The notes under the pieces were generated by a model. That model did not search any database. It was not told the origin of the DNA and saw only the letters and a program-made list of their open reading frames with translations. Shown here in pieces: positions 7,955-16,633 of a stretch of 64,000 bases of DNA; position 1 is the stretch's first letter; each line of letters begins with the position of its first letter. The stretch is taken from contig LS998015.1 of NCBI GenBank assembly GCA_900498245.1, positions 2,673,305 to 2,737,304 on the forward strand, written 5' to 3'. The stretch comes from Candidatus Zixiibacteriota bacterium (GTDB lineage Bacteria > Zixibacteria > MSB-5A5 > GN15 > PGXB01). A program made the position numbers and the translations under genes.

Positions 7955-10423
7955 TTATTTACGGGCGGATCGAGCGGCAATTTTTTTGCCCGGGGCAGGG
8001 GTTTTGCGATTCTTGGCTTTCTCTATTTCCTCGGCAAAAATCTTCTCAAGAGTATAACTTGATGGGACAAAGTCGAGAAGCGCCTTCTCAAAGAGATCAT
8101 CGACTGAATCTATAAAGATAAATTTAGTCTTTTTTAATATATCGGCCGGCAGATCCTTAAGATCCTTTTTGTTTTCCCTGGGGATGAATATCTTGGGAAC
8201 CCCCGCCCTATAGGCGGCTGATATTTTTTCCTTAATGCCGCCCACCGGCAAAACCTTGCCCCGCAGAGTAACTTCGCCGGTCATAGCGATATCAGGACGA
8301 ATCGGCCGTTCCGACATCACCGATGCAATTACCAGGGAAACCGTCACGCCGGCGGAGGGACCATCCTTGGGTATGGCCCCCGACGGAAAATGGATATGAA
8401 TATCGAAATTATCAAAATCGTTATGATCAATCCCCAGAATGTCAGCGCGGGCCCGCACATAGCTGTGAGCCGCCTGAATTGATTCTTTCATCACTTCCCC
8501 CAGGGAGCCGGTGGTGATAACTTCCCCGTTCCCTTTCATTTTCAGGCCCTCAATAATCATCAAATCGCCGCCGGTTCCGGTCCAGGCCAAACCGGTCGCC
8601 ACCCCAATTTCCGCCTTCTTTTCCGGCTTTTCGGGAATGTAAAGGGGTGTTCCCAGAAAATTCTCGGCGGTTTTTTCGTTGACCGTCCAGACCCGATGAA
8701 CATGCGCCGCCTTTTCCCTGGCGACATGGCGGCAGATCCGTTCTATCTGACGCCGAAAATTCAAAAGTCCCGCCTCCATCGTATAACTTCGAATTATTTT
8801 TTTCAATCCCTTCTCGGTGAATTTTATATCCCGCTTCAGCAGCGCATGTTTTTTAAGCACGGCCGGAATTATATAGCGATGCGCGATATAAATTTTCTCC
8901 CGCTCGATATAACCGGGCAGTTCGATGATTTCGAAACGATGCGCCAGCATCTCCGGAATGCCCTCAATCGATTTGACGGCGCAAATGAAAATGGCGCGAC
9001 TCAAATCGATGGGGAGGCCGATATAACTATCCAGAAATCGCTTATTCAGGCGCGGATCGATGGCTTCGAGAAGCGACATCGGCAAAGCCGTGTTGGCATC
9101 CTCCGCAAAATATTCGATATCTTCAATGAATACCACCGGATCGCAGGTCCCGGCATCGCGAAGGGTTCTGATTACGATACCCGGCACCGCGCCCCAGAAG
9201 GTTCGCGCCGATCCCTTGATATCCCCAATATCGACCATACCCCCGACAGAAATCCGTATGAATTTCTTATGCAGGGCCCCGGCGATGGCCCGTGCCAGAG
9301 ATGCCTTTCCTGTCCCCGGCACCCCGGCCAGGCACAGCACCGAACCTTCATCGATCCCGCCCGACAGTTGCCTGACCGCAATCCGCTCCAGAATCTGTTT
9401 CTTTATTTGAGGCGAGCCATAATATTCCTCGGCGATATCCTCTTCAACCTGTTTTATGTTGAATTTTTCCTTGGTGCAGACATTCCATGGAATATGCATC
9501 AGCCAATCAAGATACAGCTTGGTCGCGCCGTATTCGGCCGACGCGGTTGTGAGATGACCCAGACGTTCCACTTCGATCAGAGCCCGGTCGCGCACCTCTT
9601 CGGGAAGAAGCCGATTCTTTTTAATTTCATTCTTAAGATTAATCGCCTCTTTGTCTTCGATAAATTCGTCACCCAGTTCTCGCTTTATCTCATACAGTTG
9701 CTGCCTTAAGAAAGACTTGCGTTGTTCCTCGGCGCTCTTTTCCTCGACCTTCTTCCTGATTTCGAACGATAGAGCCGCTTCGTCCAATTCGTCCTTCAAA
9801 AATTTGAGCAGTTTTTGCAGACGCAAGCCGATGCGAAAACTCTGTAAAATCTCCTGCCGGGCAATCAGGGGAAAATCGAATTGAGAGGCGATCTTGTCGG
9901 CAAAAGCACCGGGATTGCTGGTTCCATAACGGGCGGCAGTCGCCAGACGATCGGCATACATCGGGTTGACACGAGCAATTTGCTCGATGATGGTAATAAT
10001 TTCTTTTGTCATGCGGGAGGCTTCGGAAAGCGAGGGTGGCATTTCCGAGATAAAACCGATACGGGCCGTTATATAAGGGGCACTTCTGCGCATCGACAGC
10101 AGAGCAATGCGCCGAACCCCCTCCAGAGTGACGAATTTGGAGTCCGAGGGGCCATCCTTTATGGAGATAATTTTGGCCGCGGTTCCGATTTGATAGAGGT
10201 CGATTTCCTTGGCGGCTCCGTCACTGGTGGGCGAATATGTGACTCCCACCAGTCGGCCATGACCGGTATTTTCTGAAATCAAATCCAGATTCTCCGGACG
10301 CCCTATCTGCAGGGTCACTGTCTCGCCGGGAAAGAGAATCAGGGTTCGGGCCGGAATAATGGGCAATAGCGGCTCATCGTCGGCCGCCATAAGCGGAATA
10401 TGCGATCCGGTCTTGATAATCAT
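7955..10423 (-). CDS. lon: Lon-type ATP-dependent protease with divergent ATPase motifs
   Basis: An 822-residue Lon-family protein: N-terminal LON substrate domain (about 19-220), coiled region, AAA+ module (about 340-580) and C-terminal peptidase domain (about 600-800). The proteolytic dyad is intact: S690 in PKDGPSAG and K731 in VGGIKEK. The ATPase module departs from the family. Walker A reads GVPGTGKAS (K373 present, the following Thr replaced by A374). The Walker B acidic pair reads FIEDIE (434-437) instead of LLDEID. The sensor-1 Asn is replaced (AVKS, K484). The Arg at 496 is kept. Normal Lon degrades damaged or regulatory proteins in the cytoplasm. This copy may be a slow-ATPase paralogue alongside a standard Lon elsewhere; that is inference. 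GGAAAGGG is the ribosome site, and the promoter carries a palindrome. Confidence 0.9.
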   Translation of the reverse strand: MIIKTGSHIPLMAADDEPLLPIIPARTLILFPGETVTLQIGRPENLDLISENTGHGRLVGVTYSPTSDGAAKEIDLYQIGTAAKIISIKDGPSDSKFVTLEGVRRIALLSMRRSAPYITARIGFISEMPPSLSEASRMTKEIITIIEQIARVNPMYADRLATAARYGTSNPGAFADKIASQFDFPLIARQEILQSFRIGLRLQKLLKFLKDELDEAALSFEIRKKVEEKSAEEQRKSFLRQQLYEIKRELGDEFIEDKEAINLKNEIKKNRLLPEEVRDRALIEVERLGHLTTASAEYGATKLYLDWLMHIPWNVCTKEKFNIKQVEEDIAEEYYGSPQIKKQILERIAVRQLSGGIDEGSVLCLAGVPGTGKASLARAIAGALHKKFIRISVGGMVDIGDIKGSARTFWGAVPGIVIRTLRDAGTCDPVVFIEDIEYFAEDANTALPMSLLEAIDPRLNKRFLDSYIGLPIDLSRAIFICAVKSIEGIPEMLAHRFEIIELPGYIEREKIYIAHRYIIPAVLKKHALLKRDIKFTEKGLKKIIRSYTMEAGLLNFRRQIERICRHVAREKAAHVHRVWTVNEKTAENFLGTPLYIPEKPEKKAEIGVATGLAWTGTGGDLMIIEGLKMKGNGEVITTGSLGEVMKESIQAAHSYVRARADILGIDHNDFDNFDIHIHFPSGAIPKDGPSAGVTVSLVIASVMSERPIRPDIAMTGEVTLRGKVLPVGGIKEKISAAYRAGVPKIFIPRENKKDLKDLPADILKKTKFIFIDSVDDLFEKALLDFVPSSYTLEKIFAEEIEKAKNRKTPAPGKKIAARSARK

Positions 10424-10445
10424 ACTCTTATCCCTTTCCTATCGT

Positions 10446-10487
10446 ATCGGTTTAATTTATATATACTTAAACCGATCTACAAGTCAA
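10446..10487 (-). promoter_or_regulatory. Promoter and palindromic operator of lon
   Basis: On the minus strand TTGACT (10482-10487) and TATATA (10460-10465) are spaced by 16 bases. A perfect 10-bp inverted repeat, ATCGGTTTAA / TTAAACCGAT, occupies 10446-10455 and 10467-10476. The -10 box sits in its 11-base loop and one arm lies in the spacer. This geometry fits a repressor site that competes with RNA polymerase. It does not match CIRCE (TTAGCACTC-N9-GAGTGCTAA). Confidence 0.65.
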
Positions 10488-10549
10488 TGTCACCGGCCCT
10501 TTTTAATATCTAAAACCGCACATCCCGATATGGCGTTCCGCCGCAGAAA

Positions 10550-13243
10550 TCAACTTACCAAACGAGGGGCCAATTCCCCGGCTATTCGCTGTAACTCATA
10601 GTCCGGGTGAGTCTTAAGATTTTCAAGGTTAAGCGTTATTTTCGACGGCTCCAGATCCAGGCGATAGTACCCGAGACGGTTATTCTCGAAAATCGTCCAG
10701 GGACACCCGCCATCCCGGTTAATCTCCTGCTTAAGCCGATAGAGATACCGGGCCTGGTTGAATCCGGCCTCGATTTCGTCCTTATATATCCAGCCCTCAT
10801 GGCTGATTAGACGGGCGTGCGCCAATTTGACCAGATACTTGAAAGACTTCCCCGTCAGGCGAACCGGGAAGCCGTCGATTTTTATCAGATACCGCTCCCC
10901 TTCGTAGCATCCGTCGAGATCGAGCGACGACGGATGCGCCCCGAAGACCGGCAGGGCGGTCCCAGCCGGAGCGCTCTGGTGCGGCCGCAGTTGCGCCCGG
11001 TTAATGGTTGACATGAATCGTCCCATATTATCCTCCTCTTGCAGGGTTTTTATTTCATCGAGAAAATGGTTCAATTTTGCCTCCGGCTGTATCAGAGCCG
11101 ATAGTTTTTCCCGGGGCATAGAAATAATCTCCCCGGGGAATTTCAGATTATTTTCCCGCAGGATACGATAGTCGTTCCGATTGAGAGTATTTCCGGCGAG
11201 GGAGTGCAGAAAGCGCATCTCGGACGGAACGCCGAACTGCACGGCAAAAGAGTAATCGTCGAGTTCCCGGGGCAACACCGAGCCGGCGTCACCGGCGCGG
11301 ACAATCTTTCCCGCCGCCGCCAGAAGCCAGGCGGCGTTTTCCGCCAGATGCACAATCTGGCCATGATGCAGTTGATATCGCTGTTCCAGTTCTTCTACCC
11401 CTCTACCCTCGGCCCACTCGGAAAGGAGAACAACCGCCTTCAATACGGCGGCCGTACGAAAATCGACCGGCTCGCGGCCGATTCTTGCATCGCAATAAAG
11501 ATTGGCCTCTCCCAGGAATTCCGAAAATTCCTGGAGAAACAACCTCTCATATTGACGTCCCCGATATTCGGAGGCCGTAAGAGAGGCCAGCGCCGTATTG
11601 AAATCACCGCCGGCCAGCGTCGCTGTCAGCCAACCGATAAGATTCCGCGGCATGCCGTTATTAAGGCGGATCTTAAGACGGGAATAACTCTCGCTGGAAA
11701 GACCGCTTTGCGCCACCGCTTCACCCGCCGGTCCGGGGGTAATTTCACCGTGCAGAAGATTGCTTTTCCGCAATGATGCCACAGCCCGGTCCAGCGCTTC
11801 CGGGTCAATCGCTTTGACCCGATACCCGAAAGTACCACCTAACGCTTTCTGGAGCGTTTCCCGATCGGCCGCAATACCGCTGACCGCAAAATCCAGAATG
11901 ATATCTTCAAGTCTATAGTTGCCGAGAGCCGAAACAACCGGGCCGCTGCGGCGGGTTTCGATATAACTCGACCAGAGCACCTCATGCTCGAATTCCGAGC
12001 CCGCCAGAATAATGGCCCGCCCCGGGCAATCCCGATCGCTCAGGCCGAATCGTCCCGCCCGACCGGTGATATTTTGAAATTCCGACGGGGTAATCGGGAC
12101 CAGCGACGGTTTACCTCCGAAATTCCCCGATACATATTTCATCGTCTCCAGAAGGACCATCTCCGCCGGAAGATTAACCCCCATCGCCAAAGTCGTGGTC
12201 GAGAAGATCACTTTTATCTCCCCGCGCATATATCCCTGCTCGACGGCCCGGCGCTGCGACGGGGTCAAATCGGCGTTATGAAACGCCACCCCGCGCGACA
12301 GGACCTGCCGGAGAGAGCGGATCAGAAAACTCTTTTCCTCATATTCCAGCTGGCCCAAGGTCACTCCGGCTTCGCTCCAATCGACCGCGGCCGCCAGCCG
12401 GAACGCCGCCGCGATGGTGTCGCGGCGCGATTTGAGAAAAATCAGCTTGCGGGCGCTATCATTTTTGAGAAACTCTATCAGACTTTCGGTCAGATCCCTA
12501 TTATTGCCGTACAATTCGAAATTCTCTCTTCCCTCGATGCCGCTATTGAAACTCCGAAAATGAAAACAACCCTCGGAAACAATACCCTGCATCAGATCGA
12601 CCGGACGCACCGTTTCCCGAATGATTCGGCAGGAGAGCCATCGCGCCAGATCATCGGCCTCGTCGATTACCGCCGAAAGGGCGATTAAACGCGGGCCATA
12701 GTTGGAAGTAATAATCTTGGTGAGAGCCATCTCGAGTTCCGGTCCCCGCTCGGGATCTCCGACCATCTGGAATTCATCGATAACAACCAATCCGATCTGC
12801 TGCAGGACATCGACATTGACCGTCAGCAGACGATTGAATTTTTCATATATCACGAGCGCCAGATCGAAATTCCCCAGTTCAAAATCGATATCGTTCTCGG
12901 GGTGGTCGCCGGTAACAATAATAATTCGGATGCCGATGTTCTTATAGCAGGTCCGAAAATGCTCATACTTCTCTTCGGCAATCGACTTCAACGGCAGGAG
13001 CATCACCGCCTTCTTCCGCTTCAGAAGGGTCGCCATCGCGGCCATCTCCCCGCAGAATGATTTCCCGGCCGAGGTCGGCGCGGAGATAAGAAGATTTTCA
13101 GCCATGCCATATCTATCATGCGGCAGAAGTCCGGCCCGGATCGCCTTTTCCTGTAGCGGGAGAAGGTATTCTCCCTGGCGGTTCTTCCAGGCATCGAGAA
13201 TCATCTCCGGTATATCATATTTGGCCAGTTCTTTCAGCCGCAT
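10550..13243 (-). CDS. Hel308/Ski2-like superfamily 2 helicase with C-terminal OmpR-type winged helix
   Basis: An 897-residue ATP-dependent helicase. Walker A is APTSAGKS (55-62), motif II is IDEFQ (155-159, DExH class), motif III LSA (about 189-191), motif V STTTLAMGVNLPAEM and motif VI QNITGRAGRFG. This pattern is of the Ski2/Hel308 group, whose members process stalled replication forks or RNA. A helical middle part (about 430-700) could hold the winged-helix and ratchet domains. Residues about 785-865 look like a PhoB/OmpR effector winged helix (VRLTGKSFKYLVKLAH, then RYLYRLKQEINRD and RLGYYRLDL), an unusual fusion. The gene follows the zinc-ribbon gene by 27 bases, so both should share the LexA-like-box promoter at 13503-13531. 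A role in DNA damage response is inferred from that promoter and the helicase class. Confidence 0.85.
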   Translation of the reverse strand: MRLKELAKYDIPEMILDAWKNRQGEYLLPLQEKAIRAGLLPHDRYGMAENLLISAPTSAGKSFCGEMAAMATLLKRKKAVMLLPLKSIAEEKYEHFRTCYKNIGIRIIIVTGDHPENDIDFELGNFDLALVIYEKFNRLLTVNVDVLQQIGLVVIDEFQMVGDPERGPELEMALTKIITSNYGPRLIALSAVIDEADDLARWLSCRIIRETVRPVDLMQGIVSEGCFHFRSFNSGIEGRENFELYGNNRDLTESLIEFLKNDSARKLIFLKSRRDTIAAAFRLAAAVDWSEAGVTLGQLEYEEKSFLIRSLRQVLSRGVAFHNADLTPSQRRAVEQGYMRGEIKVIFSTTTLAMGVNLPAEMVLLETMKYVSGNFGGKPSLVPITPSEFQNITGRAGRFGLSDRDCPGRAIILAGSEFEHEVLWSSYIETRRSGPVVSALGNYRLEDIILDFAVSGIAADRETLQKALGGTFGYRVKAIDPEALDRAVASLRKSNLLHGEITPGPAGEAVAQSGLSSESYSRLKIRLNNGMPRNLIGWLTATLAGGDFNTALASLTASEYRGRQYERLFLQEFSEFLGEANLYCDARIGREPVDFRTAAVLKAVVLLSEWAEGRGVEELEQRYQLHHGQIVHLAENAAWLLAAAGKIVRAGDAGSVLPRELDDYSFAVQFGVPSEMRFLHSLAGNTLNRNDYRILRENNLKFPGEIISMPREKLSALIQPEAKLNHFLDEIKTLQEEDNMGRFMSTINRAQLRPHQSAPAGTALPVFGAHPSSLDLDGCYEGERYLIKIDGFPVRLTGKSFKYLVKLAHARLISHEGWIYKDEIEAGFNQARYLYRLKQEINRDGGCPWTIFENNRLGYYRLDLEPSKITLNLENLKTHPDYELQRIAGELAPRLVS

Positions 13244-13270
13244 AGCATCCTCCTCTCTAAATTCGATCTC

Positions 13271-13462
13271 TCAACCGCAACTTCCGAAACCACAAACCGG
13301 GCAGGAAAAACAGCCGCCGAGGCGAATCAATGTCACTCCGCAGTCGGGGCAATTGACATTGGGGCCGGCCGCGATTGCCGCACCGGCTATCAGTCCGGCC
13401 GTCTCCATTCCCCGGGAAACGGCAATCGGAACCAAATCGGTATGATTGTCATGGTTTGTCAT
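13271..13462 (-). CDS. Small zinc-ribbon protein, first gene of the helicase operon
   Basis: A 63-residue protein. The ATG at 13462 is preferred because AAGGAG lies 9 bases upstream; a TTG three codons earlier abuts that site and cannot be used. The C-terminal half reads NCPDCG, LIRLGGCFSC, PVCGFGSCG: two CxxC pairs and a final Cys, a zinc ribbon. The layout resembles the C-terminal tail of B12-dependent class II ribonucleotide reductases (NrdJ), where such cysteines bind metal or pass electrons to the active site. Whether it serves a reductase in trans is speculative. The middle has an Ala/Gly/Ile-rich stretch (residues 19-34) that might be a short membrane-associated helix. It is the first gene after the LexA-like promoter and lies 27 bases before the helicase gene. 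Confidence 0.75.
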   Translation of the reverse strand: MTNHDNHTDLVPIAVSRGMETAGLIAGAAIAAGPNVNCPDCGVTLIRLGGCFSCPVCGFGSCG

Positions 13463-13502
13463 AATATTCAACTCCTTCTTGAATCTTTATCGACGCAAAA
13501 GC

Positions 13503-13531
13503 AAAATACTGCACATTTGTGCAGTTGTCAA
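13503..13531 (-). promoter_or_regulatory. SOS-type promoter with LexA-like box in the spacer
   Basis: Minus-strand TTGACA (13526-13531) and TATTTT (13503-13508) are exactly 17 bases apart. The spacer contains TGCACAAATGTGCA (13510-13523), inside the longer palindrome 13508-13525 (ACTGCACA, TT, TGTGCAGT on the plus strand). It fits TGCNC-N4-GTGCA, the LexA-binding motif described for Fibrobacter. A repressor here would block polymerase at the zinc-ribbon/helicase operon. Confidence 0.75.
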
Positions 13532-13660
13532 GCGATTTCTTCATTGTGGATTAAAAATTTTACCTATCTATATATAGACAATATCGGGACAACATCACAA
13601 TATATGGTATTTTAAAAAATAAATAGAAGATCGCAAGCCACAAAATATTCCATAAATGTC

Positions 13661-13690
13661 CAAAGGCAGGGCGTTTTGACCCTGCCTTTG
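13661..13690 (-). terminator. Hairpin after the first T9SS paralogue
   Basis: An 11-bp perfect stem (CAAAGGCAGGG / CCCTGCCTTTG, 8-base loop) lies 24 bases past the stop at 13715. The minus strand lacks a U-run after it (a TTTTG run follows on the plus strand), so termination may be weak. A related, longer hairpin follows the paralogue at 16634. Confidence 0.6.
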
Positions 13691-13714
13691 TTTTGTGCTC
13701 AATGTATGTGAGGC

Positions 13715-16375
13715 CTACTTGAGCAGGAGCATCTTTTTCGACGCCGTAAAATCGCCGGCAGTCAAGCGATAAAAATAAATCCCGGTCGGTAAAATGCGAC
13801 CCGAATTATCCGTTCCATCCCAACGCACAATCTTGTATCCAGCACCATCACTTCCCGAAAATGCCCGCACTTTCTGACCTACAATACTGTAAATGCCCAA
13901 TTCCCAGTCAGTCCGGATCGGCAAAGCAAAGCGGATATCTGTTGCCGGGTTAAACGGATTCGGATAATTCTGATATAAGGCAAAAGCCCGTGGCAATGAA
14001 AGCGCGGAACCCTCATCAAGGCCGGTCGGATAATCGTTGACAACATCAAGGTTAATCACTTCACCCAAATATCCGGCCGCGAGGCTGTAAGATAATTGCG
14101 GCGCAGTACCGGAAAAAACAATCTCCAGAAGTTTCTGCTCTTCTGTTCCGATACTATCATCGACAAGAATTCGCAGAGAATCATCCGCCAGATTATATCC
14201 CATTAAATCTATTCCGTCGCCGGGTATAATCTGATATGAGCCCAGATTCGGCGCGTGGAGATTCAAAAATATGGCCCCTATCGGGATATCGAATTTGCCG
14301 TAGACGGTCAACGAAGTATCACCCAGAACCAAATTCAGCGAACCGCTGGAGGAGGAATTCTGTTTGGGAAAGGGCGGAATGACGCCGTCAATTATACGAT
14401 CCAGATAAGTATAATCCTCTATTGTCAAAACTATGCCGTCTGCATTAATATCGGTTGCCGCAATTTGACCTTCTCTATTTATGGTAAAGGCGCTCATCCC
14501 CTGAAGGAACCAATTGGCGAACGTGATCAGGTCGGCGATCTCGTTACTGATTCCGTTTAAGTTGATATCACCGCGTGAATCAATCGTATCGGCGCATATG
14601 ATATCTATCTGCCCGTCAATAAAATCGACATAGCGGATTGTGCTGAAACCCCAGACGCTATCATCCAAACAGAATTGCGGGGCGCCGTTGAAAGTGGGAA
14701 AAGAATCGTACAAATTTGTGATTTCCCGGCTTTGATCAAACACCCGGGATGATATGGCGCTCTCCACAAACCTTCCGCTGGTATCGGAATGCCTGCGCAT
14801 CAGAATCGCATTATCCATGCAATCATCCCAGAAAAACCGCAATGGAAGAGTCTGGCATTCCCAGATACGGTCGTTGGTCACATTGAAGTCGACGGAGAAC
14901 AATATTGTACCATCGGGAATCTCCACCCGAGACGGAGGCGGGGTCAGACTGCTTGAGGCATATCCCACGACACTCACTGCGCCCGGGGGGCAGGACAGGC
15001 AGCGGGGCGCAGGATTGTAAGTATATGAGAAATATTCCCATTCATATGGACCCGGACTTTCAAATATTACTCCCGGGGTCGCGCTGGATAGTGAGAGGGC
15101 CACCAAATCAAAGGCGATCCTGAAATGAAACGCCCAGAGTTCTTCACTCCCCTTGACCTTAATCACCGGGACTATCGCATGATGGCCCTGAAGAACTTTT
15201 TCCAATTTTCCGATTTCAAACGCGAAAGGAACGACTTCCGCTACATTGAATCTCACTGAGCACTCATCAAAAAGGCCTCCGCAATCGGTAACCCGGGCTG
15301 TGAAATTTATGATTTTCCCCTGGTCTTCGGGTAACTGCGCTTGGTAGGTAAGGATACCCAATGAGTCAATTCTATAGGGGCCGGACGGGACCGGATCAAC
15401 AGCAGTAATACTCCAGGAAAGATGATCCCCTGAATCGGGGTCGCCGGCGGCGAAATATGCGTGAGACGGGTAGTCGCCCGCAATTACTTCCGTATCGCAT
15501 CCCCGCGAGATTTCCGGCGCCGAATTCCCAATGATCAAATTAGACAGGCAGTGTTCAACTTCTGACCCCGTCAAAGAATGGAATCTGTCGGTGGCAGCGA
15601 TATCCAGCGCCAGGCTCTTCCCAAAATCACTGCACTCTGGAGAATACGTCCATCTCCCCGTCAAAGAGTCAATCGTTCCGGGACCGGAAGCGATGCTGTA
15701 CAAGACAGTATCATTCTCCCAATCAAGGGCGACAACGTCATAGGTCATCAATTGTCCCGCTTCGCCGACTATGGATGACGGGCAATTGTCGAAAATGGGA
15801 GAACGATTGGGGTTATTTCGGATGGTCCAGCACTGTTTTGTGAACGATGGAACGGGGTCTTCAAAAAGCCAGCCATAAACATAATTTTCATTTCCGCCGC
15901 TGTCGATACATATCGTCCCTATCGTGTCCGGCACGGTCAGCGATATTGACAGGGCCCTAAATTCTCCCGTCTCGGAGGGCAATCCTGCGAAAGTGGCGAT
16001 TCCGACAAAACAGTACATATTCGGCAATATGGAATCCCAACTTTCGGTGTAGGAAGTATAAAAATTATCCCAATAACTTAAAAAGTCGTTCCGAGGGAAT
16101 TCATCCGGATTCCCGAAGTAAACTTTGGAGGCCCCGTCTTCTTCGTTTATCGTAAAGGGGCTTGACCAAACGTTTCGGGAAAACTGGGAAACACCACAAG
16201 ATGCGTATATATCAATTGAAAATGGAATATTGGGAGAGATATACTTGACGCCGTCGTGGGTATAAGCCCCCACGCCGGAAATATCGGCACGGATGACTAT
16301 TTCGCCCTGTCCGAAAACAGTTCCTCCTAATAGCATTAAGGATATTAATATCCCCATCAGTTTCAACGAATTCAT
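13715..16375 (-). CDS. Secreted multidomain surface protein with T9SS type-A sorting domain (paralogue 1)
   Basis: An 886-residue exported protein of unknown function. The ATG at 16375 is used because CCAGGAGG lies just upstream and a signal peptide follows (MNSLKLMGILISLMLLGGTVFG). The order is: an N-terminal beta domain; two cadherin/Ig-like segments with WENDTVLYSIASGPGTIDSL and GDPDSGDHLSWSI; a cohesin-like region (KGSEELWAFHFRIAFDLVAL); a dockerin-like pair of loops (GDINLNGISNEIADLITFAN, then TDINADGIVLTIEDYTYLDR); and a Por/T9SS type-A sorting domain (about 800-886, YQNYPNPFNP to LLLK). The sorting domain should direct it through the type IX secretion system to the surface. The adjacent upstream gene is a full-length paralogue. 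It has its own promoter. Confidence 0.88.
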   Translation of the reverse strand: MNSLKLMGILISLMLLGGTVFGQGEIVIRADISGVGAYTHDGVKYISPNIPFSIDIYASCGVSQFSRNVWSSPFTINEEDGASKVYFGNPDEFPRNDFLSYWDNFYTSYTESWDSILPNMYCFVGIATFAGLPSETGEFRALSISLTVPDTIGTICIDSGGNENYVYGWLFEDPVPSFTKQCWTIRNNPNRSPIFDNCPSSIVGEAGQLMTYDVVALDWENDTVLYSIASGPGTIDSLTGRWTYSPECSDFGKSLALDIAATDRFHSLTGSEVEHCLSNLIIGNSAPEISRGCDTEVIAGDYPSHAYFAAGDPDSGDHLSWSITAVDPVPSGPYRIDSLGILTYQAQLPEDQGKIINFTARVTDCGGLFDECSVRFNVAEVVPFAFEIGKLEKVLQGHHAIVPVIKVKGSEELWAFHFRIAFDLVALSLSSATPGVIFESPGPYEWEYFSYTYNPAPRCLSCPPGAVSVVGYASSSLTPPPSRVEIPDGTILFSVDFNVTNDRIWECQTLPLRFFWDDCMDNAILMRRHSDTSGRFVESAISSRVFDQSREITNLYDSFPTFNGAPQFCLDDSVWGFSTIRYVDFIDGQIDIICADTIDSRGDINLNGISNEIADLITFANWFLQGMSAFTINREGQIAATDINADGIVLTIEDYTYLDRIIDGVIPPFPKQNSSSSGSLNLVLGDTSLTVYGKFDIPIGAIFLNLHAPNLGSYQIIPGDGIDLMGYNLADDSLRILVDDSIGTEEQKLLEIVFSGTAPQLSYSLAAGYLGEVINLDVVNDYPTGLDEGSALSLPRAFALYQNYPNPFNPATDIRFALPIRTDWELGIYSIVGQKVRAFSGSDGAGYKIVRWDGTDNSGRILPTGIYFYRLTAGDFTASKKMLLLK

Positions 16376-16484
16376 CACGCCTCCTGGTAAAACATTGACC
16401 TCAGGATTGGAGCTTGCACTCATGATCAGGGACGGCGGGCGGGACCTGATAAATTTTATTTATTAAAAACAACCTTACAGGTAC

Positions 16485-16512
16485 ATTATAATGGGAAAGC
16501 AATATTTGTCAA
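16485..16512 (-). promoter_or_regulatory. Promoter of T9SS paralogue 1
   Basis: Minus-strand TTGACA (16507-16512) and TATAAT (16485-16490) with a 16-base spacer, both perfect consensus hexamers, about 110 bases before the ATG at 16375. Confidence 0.75.
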
Positions 16513-16575
16513 TCAATTTCAAACACTGAAATTTGAATTTATGTCTTTTATCGACGATCCAATCCACAATTAATT

Positions 16576-16614
16576 AAAGATAAAGGCAGGGCTTTTAACC
16601 CTGCCTTTATCTTT
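16576..16614 (-). terminator. Strong hairpin after T9SS paralogue 2
   Basis: A 16-bp perfect stem (AAAGATAAAGGCAGGG with its complement, 7-base loop) lies 20 bases past the stop at 16634. The core GGCAGGG is shared with the hairpin at 13661-13690. The arm ends in CTTT followed by AATTAATT, so it may terminate or protect the 3' end of the message. Confidence 0.7.
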
Positions 16615-16633
16615 GTGCCCATGTATGTGAGGC

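Noticed and set aside
8696-9709. Long open frame (337 codons) on the plus strand
   Set aside because: It lies inside lon on the opposite strand. Its product has no recognisable motif and the lon frame is well conserved there.
10446-10476. Palindrome before lon as a terminator of the helicase operon
   Set aside because: The helicase gene is read from 13243 down to 10550 on the minus strand, so a site at 10446-10476 is indeed downstream of it, but the stem is AT-rich with an 11-base loop and no U-run, and it coincides with the lon promoter.
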